5,151 bases of DNA from Pseudomonadota bacterium (GTDB lineage: Bacteria > Pseudomonadota > Gammaproteobacteria > Burkholderiales > Casimicrobiaceae). The stretch is from assembly GCA_029571495.1 (NCBI GenBank), contig JAKPSO010000684.1, positions 1-5,151 of the forward strand, read 5' to 3'. The notes below the pieces were generated by a model. It did no database searches. It saw only the letters and a program-made list of their open reading frames with translations, and was not told the origin of the DNA. Positions within the stretch are counted from its first letter, which is position 1. Each line of letters starts with the position of its first letter. The position numbers were made by a program, and so were the translations under genes. Of this stretch, positions 1 through 5,112 are shown piece after piece.

Positions 1-58
1 CAACAAATTTTGGGGTTGTGATTCTTGGCGATTGCGCTGACAGCTTTTCTGGCCGATA

Positions 59-73
59 GACCATTGGACGGTC
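59..73. promoter_or_regulatory. 15-bp palindrome, possible operator half of a pair
   Basis: GACCATTGGACGGTC has GACC/GGTC arms around a 7-base centre. It closely resembles the palindrome at 126-140, 67 bases downstream. A regulatory role is inferred only from symmetry, similarity and position upstream of cysQ; no regulator family is recognised. Confidence 0.3.
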
Positions 74-125
74 ATTTGAGCGATGTTTTTGAGTTTATCG
101 ACTTTGTAGAAAATTTGGCTGTAAT

Positions 126-140
126 GGCCATTGAATGGCC
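126..140. promoter_or_regulatory. 15-bp palindrome, second of the pair
   Basis: GGCCATTGAATGGCC is a perfect 6-3-6 palindrome. It matches the palindrome at 59-73 at 11 of 15 positions. One arm pair differs in a compensatory way: A2/T14 in the first copy is G2/C14 here. The role is unproven; this is a candidate protein-binding site or small hairpin. Confidence 0.3.
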
Positions 141-198
141 GGTCAGCGAAAAAAGCTGTACGACAAGAGATCGATTGGCGCTAACTCGTCTGACTTCC

Positions 199-296
199 TG
201 TGGGAGCGGCGGAAGCCGCGAATGGCGGCCACGACTTTTGCGCCGTGCACGATTGTTTCCGAGGCCACGGGCATCGCGGCTGCCGCCGCTCCTACA
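199..296. repeat. REP-type inverted pair (REPIN-like) upstream of cysQ
   Basis: Two 23-base arms (199-221 and 274-296) are inverted copies matching at 21 of 23 positions. They begin TGTGGGAGCGGC and, on the other strand, TGTAGGAGCGGC. Each arm can itself fold, with GCGGC and GCCGC on either side of a four-base loop. A 52-base spacer separates the arms. This is the layout of REP doublets (REPINs), which in gammaproteobacteria are spread by RAYT (Y1 HUH) transposases; no RAYT gene is in the window. The element ends 24 bases before the cysQ start codon and so lies in or just above its 5' untranslated region. Confidence 0.8.
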
Positions 297-320
297 AATA
301 CACGCGGTGTTCAACGCCAA

Positions 321-1052
321 ATGAGCACCGCCTCGCAGAACGACATCGCTCTCGCACGTACGCTCGCCGTGGATGCGGGCGCGCTACTGCTGGCGCTACG
401 CGAATCCGGTGCGCACAAGGACCGTGCGCTTGGTGACGCGGGCGACGCGCAGGCGAATGCACTGCTGCTGCAACGTCTCGCCGCGTTACGCCCGAATGAC
501 GCCGTGCTTTCCGAAGAGTCTGCGGATGATCGTTCGCGGCTCAACGCCGAACGTGTGTGGATCATCGATCCGCTCGACGGCACGCGCGAATACCGCGAAG
601 GTCGTGACGATTGGGCCGTGCATATCGCGCTGGTCGCGAACGGCGTGGTCATTGCTGCTGCGGTTTCGCAGCCCTCACGTGGGGACGTCTTCGATTCGGC
701 GCCCGCGCCTGTACCAGACATTCGTCAGCGCAAAATCGTCATCAGCCGATCGCGCCCGCCGAAGTTTGCTGCGGGCATCTCGGAGGCCCTGAACGCAGAG
801 CTACACACGATGGGTTCTGCGGGCGCGAAGGCGCTTGCCGTCGTGCGTGGTGAGGCGATTGCCTACGTGCACGAGGGTGGTCTCAACGAATGGGACGCGG
901 CAGCGCCCGTCGGCGTTGCGCTCGCGCATGGGTTGCAGGTGTGCGATCTGCGCGGGCAGCCGATTGTGTTCAATCAGCACGACGTGGTGCTGCATGGTGG
1001 ATTTATCGTCTGCCGACCGGAATGCGCAAGAACTATTCTCAGCCATACGTAG
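321..1052 (+). CDS. cysQ: 3'(2'),5'-bisphosphate nucleotidase, CysQ-like (PAP phosphatase)
   Basis: A 243-residue cytosolic protein of the inositol monophosphatase superfamily. Members of this CysQ branch hydrolyse 3'-phosphoadenosine 5'-phosphate, the by-product of PAPS reduction or sulfotransfer, to AMP and phosphate with Mg2+. The metal and phosphate motifs are intact: LSEES (63-67), WIIDPLDGTREY (80-91, with D83 and D86), GSAGAK (165-170) and EWDAAAP (190-196, with D192). The DGTRE core, the GRDDWAVHIAL stretch (94-104) and the EAxD-like GDAGDAQAN segment (38-46) resemble the mycobacterial CysQ closely, as I recall it. I chose the ATG at 321 because family similarity begins there; the frame is open back to 135, but that part runs through a REP repeat. 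No clear Shine-Dalgarno precedes it. The stop codon lies in a hairpin repeat, and the C-terminus is somewhat shorter than in the mycobacterial protein. Activity on inositol phosphates or fructose bisphosphate cannot be excluded. Confidence 0.92.
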   Translation: MSTASQNDIALARTLAVDAGALLLALRESGAHKDRALGDAGDAQANALLLQRLAALRPNDAVLSEESADDRSRLNAERVWIIDPLDGTREYREGRDDWAVHIALVANGVVIAAAVSQPSRGDVFDSAPAPVPDIRQRKIVISRSRPPKFAAGISEALNAELHTMGSAGAKALAVVRGEAIAYVHEGGLNEWDAAAPVGVALAHGLQVCDLRGQPIVFNQHDVVLHGGFIVCRPECARTILSHT

Positions 1053-1132
1053 CCTCGATGGAGTGAAACGGAATCGAGGGCTGGTTGCGTAACAACGATT
1101 CCTCGATTTCGCTGTGCTGCATCGAGGCTACG
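1048..1132. repeat. Hairpin repeat between cysQ and the ferredoxin gene
   Basis: Arms CGTAGCCTCGATG (1048-1060) and CATCGAGGCTACG (1120-1132) are perfect 13-base inverted repeats. Inside them a second pair, GAATCGAGG and CCTCGATTT, continues the symmetry. The CGTAGCC(C/T)(C/G)GATG...GGCTACG layout is a familiar intergenic repeat of Xanthomonadales and other proteobacteria (from memory). It lies between two convergent genes and could form a strong hairpin in either transcript. It has no T-run, so a standard intrinsic terminator is not supported. The cysQ stop codon TAG (1050-1052) is inside the left arm. Confidence 0.8.
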
Positions 1133-1164
1133 AATGTTGCAACGACCCCTCACTCGTGCGCTCG

Positions 1165-1473
1165 CTAAATCCGCAAGCGCTCCACTACTCGCCCGGCCTG
1201 TAAGTGTTCGCTGATGATCTCGTCGACGTCGGCTTCGCTCTCGTAGTGGTACCAAATTTCCTCTGGATACACGACCATCACTGGTCCTTCATCGCATCGG
1301 TCTAAACATCCCGAATTGTTCACTCGCACGCGACCCTTGCCTGCGAGGCCCAAGCCTTTCACTTTCTTCTTCGCGTAATCGCGCAGGTCTGACGCGCAGC
1401 GCTCGCCGCACGACGGGCGGCCATCGTCGCGTTCGTTGGTGCAAAAAAATACGTGATGGGTGTAGTAACTCAT
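1165..1473 (-). CDS. [2Fe-2S] ferredoxin, thioredoxin-like fold
   Basis: A 102-residue soluble electron carrier of the family that includes Aquifex aeolicus Fd4, Clostridium pasteurianum [2Fe-2S] ferredoxin and Azotobacter Shethna protein I. Cluster ligands are expected to be C11, C22, C56 and C60, the last two in NNSGCLDRC (52-60). The following segment GPVMVVYPEEIWYH (63-76), the ADVDEIISEHL helix (81-91) and the VVERL end (96-100) are hallmarks of the family. An additional cysteine, C26, follows in SCGERC (21-26). The frame stays open far upstream through the neighbouring CoA transferase gene, but similarity starts at the ATG at 1473 (MSYYTHHVFFC), so I chose that start. No Shine-Dalgarno is visible. 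It is transcribed divergently from the CoA transferase with only 40 bases between start codons. The redox partner is unknown. Confidence 0.93.
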   Translation of the reverse strand: MSYYTHHVFFCTNERDDGRPSCGERCASDLRDYAKKKVKGLGLAGKGRVRVNNSGCLDRCDEGPVMVVYPEEIWYHYESEADVDEIISEHLQAGRVVERLRI

Positions 1474-1513
1474 AATTGCGTTGTCGTCACTGAAACACAG
1501 AATTGCTGCAATT
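1474..1513. promoter_or_regulatory. 40-bp divergent intergenic region with mirrored start sites
   Basis: This spacer separates the ferredoxin (-) and CoA transferase (+) start codons. It begins with AATTGC (1474-1479) and ends with the palindrome AATTGCTGCAATT (1501-1513), so both genes read GCAATT directly before ATG. Each start region also supplies a CATAAT hexamer, resembling a -10 box, for the opposite gene: 1471-1476 on + and 1511-1516 on -. No good -35 boxes were found at the expected spacing. Both promoters must fit in or overlap this very short region; shared control is an inference. Confidence 0.4.
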
Positions 1514-2754
1514 ATGTCCGGCCCGCTCTCCCATCTTCGAGTTCTTGATCTCACGCGTGTGCTGGCAGGTCCGTGGTGCACGCAAACGCTGGGCGATTTA
1601 GGCGCGGACGTGATCAAGGTCGAGCGCCCAGACACCGGCGACGACACACGCGCTTGGGGGCCGTCGTGGCTCGTCGACGGCGAAGGCAAGGAGACGGCGG
1701 ACTCGGCGTACTTCTCAAGCTGCAATCGCAACAAACGCTCACTCACGGTAGATATTTCGAAGCCCGAAGGCCAAGCGCTGCTGCGTGAACTCGCGGCCAA
1801 GTGCGACATCCTCGTCAAAACTACAAACTCGGCGACTTGAAGCGCTACGGCCTTGACTACGCGTCGCTCGCGGCGATCAATCCTAAGCTTGTCTATTGCT
1901 CAATCACCGCCTACGGCCAAGACGGCCCGTATGCTCATCGCCCGGGCTACGATTTGCTCTGCCAAGCCGAGGGAGGCCTCATGGCCACCAACGGCCACGC
2001 CGACGCCGACAAAGGCGGCCCCGGTGGCGGTCCGGTAAAGGTCGTGATCGCGGTGACTGACGTGCTCTCGGGTCTCAACGCGACCATTGCGATCCTCGCT
2101 GCCGTCGAAGCTCGCCATATCACTGGCAAAGGGCAGCACATCGACATCGCGCTATTGGACACGGTCGTGCAATTCGCGGCCAACCAAATCGCGACCTACT
2201 TCATCACCGGCAAACAGCCGCAGCGCGTCGGCAACGCGCACGTCAACCTTGCGCCGTACCAGTCCTTCAAAACCGCCGACGGCTACATGATCGTCGGAGC
2301 GGGTAACGACGGTCAGTGGCGCAAACTCTGCGAAGCGATGGGCGCGGCCGACATGGCCTTCCGCCCAGAATATCTGGAGATGAAAGATCGTAATGCCCAT
2401 CGTCCGCAGCTCGTCAAGGACATGGAAGCGATCCTCACGCAACACCCGACGCAACACTGGCTCGATACCTTCGCGAGCCTAGGAATCCCGCACGCGCCGA
2501 TCAACACCTACGACCAAGTGTTCGCGCATCCACAAGTGCAACATCGCGGTCTGCGCTTCAGCCTAGATCGCCCAGACGAGCAAGGCGGCGGGCGCGTAGA
2601 GATGGTGCAGAGCCCGATTCGCATGAGCGATACACCCGTGACGTATCGCCATGCGCCGCCCGTTAAAGGCTCGGCAACGGATGCGGTGTTGATGGAGGTA
2701 TTGGGGAAGAGCGGCGATGAGGTTCGTGGTTTGCGGGAAAAAGGAGTGGTGTAG
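1514..2754 (+). pseudogene. CaiB/BaiF family III CoA transferase, interrupted by a -1 frameshift
   Basis: Family III CoA transferases move CoA between carboxylic acids through aspartyl-CoA anhydride chemistry. If one missing base is restored, the protein is 413 residues, the normal family length. The first part (1514-1816, 101 residues) has the family opening GPLSHLRVLDLTRVLAGPW (3-21) and GADVIKVERP (30-39). The frame is lost between 1816 and 1817, where CTCGTCAAAACTAC should encode LV(E/K)NY; uncorrected translation stops at 1838-1840. The second part (frame from 1819) continues with KLGDLKRYGLDY, HRPGYD and GLNATIAILAAVEARHITGKGQ. The probable catalytic Asp is D183 (restored numbering) in AVTDVLSG, aligned by memory with D169 of formyl-CoA transferase. 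Everything else, to the usual GVV ending, is intact. The ATG at 1514 fits the family start, although a TTG at 1481 is in frame; no Shine-Dalgarno is seen. The error could be a sequencing indel in the A-run or a recent mutation. The substrate cannot be told; succinyl-CoA:glutarate-type activity is one possibility. Confidence 0.9.
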
Positions 2755-2833
2755 GCTGCCTTCTAGCCGCTGCCAACTCCGCAGCTACCGAAGCCGTGTG
2801 CGGGGCTCGTCGAGCCATGAATTCGTGGGAAAT

Positions 2834-2877
2834 CGTAGGATGGGTCTTAACGCACCACAAATTGATACCCACAAACG
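2834..2877. repeat. GTAGGATGGGT-type intergenic repeat
   Basis: The segment opens with CGTAGGATGGGT and closes with GATACCCACAAACG, giving a TGGGT/ACCCA outer pair (2841-2845 and 2867-2871). From memory this matches a widespread proteobacterial intergenic repeat, in a degenerate copy. Only one copy occurs in the window, so its repeat nature rests on recall rather than on internal comparison. Confidence 0.45.
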
Positions 2878-2909
2878 TGCAATCGTCGAGGACGTTTGCG
2901 TCCCAAACT

Positions 2910-3222
2910 CCGGTCGCATTGACCGTGTCGAAGGGTTGCACGGAACGATGGGGTTTGCTTGCCGCTGCTTCGTTTCGCCCGTTGGGCGAGTTACTTTTTG
3001 TGCCGCCAAAAAGTAACCAAAAAGCTCGCCCCGGCACCCCGCTTGTTTCCTGTGGTGCTCGCAACGGGCGGGACCAAAACAAATCGCCCGATGGCGCGCT
3101 ACCGCGCGCAGTGGGCTCATGGTTTTGGTCTACGACCGCCCGCTGCTCCGCTCCTCGGCGCGGGCTAACGGGGCGTTCAAGGCAACATTTGATCGCTTCG
3201 CGATTAGGTTATGGGAACCCGA
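2910..3222 (+). repeat. Structured inverted repeat, copy A
   Basis: This ~313-base unit recurs in inverted orientation at 3809-4122. Ordered hairpins: (1) GTTACTTTTTG/CAAAAAGTAAC (2990-3000 and 3007-3017), a perfect 11-bp stem on a GGGCGAG/CTCGCCC base (2984-2990 and 3025-3031); (2) GCACC/GGTGC (3034-3038 and 3054-3058); (3) a long stem based on GCAACGGGCGG/CCGCCCGCTGC (3061-3071 and 3136-3146, 10 of 11 pairs) and continued by GACCAAAAC/GTTTTGGTC (3072-3080 and 3122-3130), GCCC/GGGC and GCGCG/CGCGC around a CTAC loop; (4) ATCGC/GCGAT (3192-3204). No transposase or obvious ORF lies inside. The unit may be a non-autonomous mobile repeat or a structured RNA/DNA element. Confidence 0.8.
2990..3017. 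other. Perfect 11-bp hairpin in repeat copy A
   Basis: GTTACTTTTTG pairs fully with CAAAAAGTAAC across a six-base loop (TGCCGC). The T-run lies inside the stem rather than after it, so it does not look like a standard Rho-independent terminator. The matching hairpin in copy B has one mismatch. Confidence 0.7.
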
Positions 3223-3281
3223 TGAGAGCCTCCGGGTTACGTCGCCGCGGTACGATGTGGTGGGAAGGCCTGATCGCCGAC

Positions 3282-3287
3282 GAGGAG
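3282..3287 (+). promoter_or_regulatory. Shine-Dalgarno for the DUF5063 gene
   Basis: GAGGAG lies seven bases before the GTG at 3295 and fixes this non-ATG start. It is the only strong Shine-Dalgarno I found in front of any gene in this window. Confidence 0.8.
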
Positions 3288-3294
3288 TTGAATT

Positions 3295-3762
3295 GTGAAT
3301 TCTGATATTGCGTCGTTCGCCGAGTTGGCTCGGCAATACTGCGCTTGGGCAGAGGGTCCCGTGCAGGCGGTTACGGTCGAGGTTTCTACAGCGTTGTCGA
3401 TGCTTTCTCGTCTATATGCTGCCGCGCTTGCATTGCCGGACGTGTTCGGGACTGAGGAGGTGCCGCGTGTGCTCGACGTCGAATGGCGACGCGTTTACGA
3501 ACGATTCGGCGCGTTGCCTTTCAATTACTACTCGTCTTGCCTTGAGCCGCACAACTTTCCTGGTGGTGAAATGGGTGTCTCAGACGTGGCAGACGATCTG
3601 GCTGACATTTGGCGTGACTTGATGCGTGGGCTCATGCTGTTCGAATCTGGCGCAGTCGATGCCGCTGCAAGGGAGTGGCGATTTCACTTCCATTGCCATT
3701 GGGGCGAGCATGCGACTGGAGCATTGCACGCGTTGCATTGCTGGCGAACTGGGGAGGAATGA
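3295..3762 (+). CDS. DUF5063 domain-containing protein
   Basis: A 155-residue, probably cytosolic and mainly helical protein with no signal peptide or membrane segment. I recognise the DUF5063 pattern: an N-terminal helix with FAELARQYCAWAE (8-20), LSRLYAAALALPDV (37-50), WRRVYERFGALPFNYYSS (64-81), DVADDLADIWRDLMRGLMLFE (97-117, acidic and amphipathic) and the highly conserved end WRFHFHCHWGEHATGALHALH (128-148). The length is about that of a single complete domain. The C-terminal third is rich in His, Glu and Cys (H131, H133, C134, H135, E138, H139, H145, H148, C149), which could bind a metal, but no function is established to my knowledge. The GTG start is supported by GAGGAG seven bases upstream. 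The gene stands alone, with inverted ~313-base repeats starting 72 bases before it and 46 bases after it. It has no operon partner. Confidence 0.85.
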   Translation: MNSDIASFAELARQYCAWAEGPVQAVTVEVSTALSMLSRLYAAALALPDVFGTEEVPRVLDVEWRRVYERFGALPFNYYSSCLEPHNFPGGEMGVSDVADDLADIWRDLMRGLMLFESGAVDAAAREWRFHFHCHWGEHATGALHALHCWRTGEE

Positions 3763-3808
3763 AGTCGTGAAACCGCGTTGGTCGGGTTGCGCGACGGATG
3801 CGTACCGT

Positions 3809-4122
3809 CGGGCTCCCGTAACCTAATCGCGAAGCGATCAAGATTCGGTTCGAAACGCCCCGTTAGCCCGCGCCGAGGAGCGGAGCAACGGGCGGTCCAA
3901 GCGGCACTGCATCGCACTTACCGACGCGTTAGCGTCGCGTCCGCGCGATGTCCAGTGTCGCCCGCCCGTTGCGAGCACCGCAGGAGACAAGCGGGGTGCC
4001 GGGGCGAGCTTTTTGGTTACTTTTTGGCGGCGCACAAAGTAACTCGCCGTCAGGCGAAACAAAGCCGTGGCAAACAAACCACATCATTCCATCAGACCCT
4101 TCGACAAGCTCAGGGCGAGCGG
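3809..4122 (-). repeat. Structured inverted repeat, copy B
   Basis: Reverse-oriented partner of 2910-3222. Shared blocks include the GTTAC hairpin (4016-4026 and 4033-4043, 10 of 11 pairs) on a GGCGAG/CTCGCC base (4003-4008 and 4043-4048), GCACC/GGTGC (3975-3979 and 3995-3999), the stem GCAACGGGCGG/CCGCCCGTTGC (3885-3895 and 3962-3972, all 11 pairs) and ATCGC/GCGAT (3826-3838). The interior of the long stem (3896-3961) has no visible similarity to copy A but is again self-complementary: CACTG/CAGTG, CATCGC/GCGATG and GACGC/GCGTC around a GTTA loop. The right end carries CCCTTCGACAAGCTCAGGGCG (4098-4118), a very common proteobacterial intergenic repeat. It lies between two convergent genes. 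Confidence 0.8.
4016..4043. other. GTTAC hairpin in repeat copy B
   Basis: GTTACTTTTTG and CACAAAGTAAC pair at 10 of 11 positions across GCGGCG. It is the counterpart of 2990-3017. No T-run follows the stem on either strand. Confidence 0.65.
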
Positions 4123-4161
4123 GAGGAACGTAGTCGAATGCCCGCGGCGCGCCACGCTGCA

Positions 4162-5112
4162 CTACACCGCCTTCAACAACCCCGAGTCCGCTCTCACCAC
4201 AAACCTGCGCTCAATTTCCTGCGAGTGCGCACCATCGGTCACCATGCGTGCCATCATGAGCGGCATCGCGGCGTCGACAGGCCAGCCGCTCTCTGGCGCG
4301 GGGCCACGATAGGGACCGAGCCACTCACGGCTTGCGAGTTGCCGCCACGCGTCTGGTGTTACATCAGGCAGCGGTGTTTCGTCGGTTTGCCAGAGTCCAC
4401 GTCCGTGTGCGCGTGAGAGCTCTTGCGGGAACACCGCATCCGGCGCCGCCTGAAAAACATAGCCGCGTGATAGCGCGAAGTTTTCAATCTCTAGCGACTC
4501 GGGATCGCGCGTCTCGTTGCTTTCAGTTTCTAACCACCGCGCGAGCGCGATGCGTCCGGCTTCCGTGTGCCCGAGGTCCGTTTGTCGCGTAGTCATTTTT
4601 GCGTACTTGTCGACCATGCGATCAAAAGCGCGCGGACCGATACAGCCCTCGATCCCCAATTCGGGACGCAAGTTTAAGTAGTACTTCACGGTCACTTCGA
4701 GTGTTTCGATCACGCCGTCGTGCCGCAGCAAAACTACGTCAAATTCGCCCACCGTTCGATTGCCGTTCCTGACGATGAGCCCGCGTGTTGCGGCGCGAAC
4801 ATCGGGTCGCGCGGCTTGCCAAAACAGGACGTATTTCTCGAACGTGTGACCCAGTGGTGTCGGCACGGTCGGGTCGCCGAGCGCGGCGTGCAGTGCCGCC
4901 GGATCATCGTCTAGCGCGTGCAACCAATCTGTGCAGCGCGCAAGCTCATTTCTGGACCACTCGTCGGAGCGTAGTCGCCCTTGCCAGGCAATGTTGCTCG
5001 AATCAAACAGCGATGGCGAACCGATCGCCCACGCAAGACGGCGCACATCAGCGTCGCGTAACGATGCGAGCAAAGACGCCAATTTGGACGCGGAGTCGAT
5101 GCGTGCGTTCAC
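4162..5112 (-). CDS. DUF1853 family protein, start possibly beyond the window
   Basis: A protein of at least 316 residues, soluble by appearance, which I recognise as DUF1853. Features: LAWAIGSPSLF (26-36), LGHTFEKYVLFWQA (87-100), VRNGNRTVGEFDVVL (114-128), LEVTVKYYLNL (138-148), GPRAFDRMVDKYAKM (159-173) and a GYVF segment (217-220). The order E92, then GEFD (E123, D125), then E139 and K143 recalls the acidic/lysine arrangement of PD-(D/E)XK nuclease-like folds. That is an inference from residue pattern, and no function is established. The GTG at 5112 is the first start inside the window and sits just before the conserved part, but the frame stays open to 5151 with no stop and no clear Shine-Dalgarno, so the true start may lie further right. 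The gene converges on the DUF5063 gene across repeat copy B. Confidence 0.82.
   Translation of the reverse strand: MNARIDSASKLASLLASLRDADVRRLAWAIGSPSLFDSSNIAWQGRLRSDEWSRNELARCTDWLHALDDDPAALHAALGDPTVPTPLGHTFEKYVLFWQAARPDVRAATRGLIVRNGNRTVGEFDVVLLRHDGVIETLEVTVKYYLNLRPELGIEGCIGPRAFDRMVDKYAKMTTRQTDLGHTEAGRIALARWLETESNETRDPESLEIENFALSRGYVFQAAPDAVFPQELSRAHGRGLWQTDETPLPDVTPDAWRQLASREWLGPYRGPAPESGWPVDAAMPLMMARMVTDGAHSQEIERRFVVRADSGLLKAV

Larger units (their letters stand above)
1..320. other. Non-coding 5' region upstream of cysQ
   Basis: No convincing gene is present here. The first ~180 bases are visibly AT-richer than the rest of the window. Short open frames exist on both strands but none resembles a known family and none has a Shine-Dalgarno sequence. 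The stretch holds two related short palindromes (59-73 and 126-140) and a REP-type inverted pair (199-296), leaving only 24 bases between the repeat and the cysQ start. I could not place a convincing sigma70 promoter, although the AT-rich part is the natural place for one. A small 3' remnant of an upstream gene in the first ~60 bases cannot be excluded. Confidence 0.6.
2755..3294. other. Non-coding, repeat-filled region between the CoA transferase and DUF5063 genes
   Basis: No protein-coding frame here resembles a family; the open frames are by-products of GC-rich repeats. Contents in order: a small hairpin GGCTC/GAGCC (2804-2816) without a T-run, a GTAGGATGGGT-type repeat (2834-2877), a CAAACGT/ACGTTTG hairpin (2872-2898), repeat copy A (2910-3222), an AACCCG/CGGGTT hairpin (3216-3238), and the leader of the DUF5063 gene with its ribosome binding site. 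A promoter for the DUF5063 gene probably lies within or just after copy A, but I could not identify one. Confidence 0.7.
3763..4161. other. Non-coding region between convergent DUF5063 and DUF1853 genes
   Basis: There is no supported gene here. It holds a CGACGG/CCGTCG hairpin (3792-3810) 29 bases after the DUF5063 stop, then repeat copy B (3809-4122), then about 39 GC-rich bases to the end of the DUF1853 gene. The genes on both sides point towards it, so hairpins here may end transcription, but no stem with a T-run was seen. Confidence 0.7.

Noticed and set aside
1..75. Minus-strand gene starting at ATG 75 and leaving the left edge
   Set aside because: Only 25 codons are visible, with no Shine-Dalgarno and no recognisable family.
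135..320. N-terminal extension of cysQ from the ATG at 135
   Set aside because: The added 62 residues run through a REP inverted pair and have no family similarity; CysQ similarity begins just after the ATG at 321.
1474..1818. Long N-terminal extension of the ferredoxin on the minus strand
   Set aside because: It is antisense to the conserved start of the CoA transferase; ferredoxin similarity begins at the ATG at 1473.
1801..2754. Second half of the CoA transferase as an independent gene starting at GTG 1801
   Set aside because: It has no ribosome binding site, lacks the CoA-binding N-terminal part, and joins the upstream half exactly if one base is restored.
2990..3017. Intrinsic terminator
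   Set aside because: The stem is perfect but the T-run is inside the stem and nothing U-rich follows on either strand.
2663..3120. Minus-strand open frames of 139 and 111 residues across the repeat region
   Set aside because: They lie over repeat copy A and the end of the CoA transferase gene; the translations show repeat-derived composition and match no family.
2910..4122. Composite transposon or insertion sequence carrying the DUF5063 gene
   Set aside because: No transposase, no target-site duplication and no defined IS ends were seen; the flanking repeats look like intergenic structured repeats.
3778..4416. Plus-strand 212-residue open frame over repeat copy B
   Set aside because: It runs through the structured repeat and then antisense to the DUF1853 gene; similar frames arise in copy A, so it reflects the repeat's GC-rich composition.
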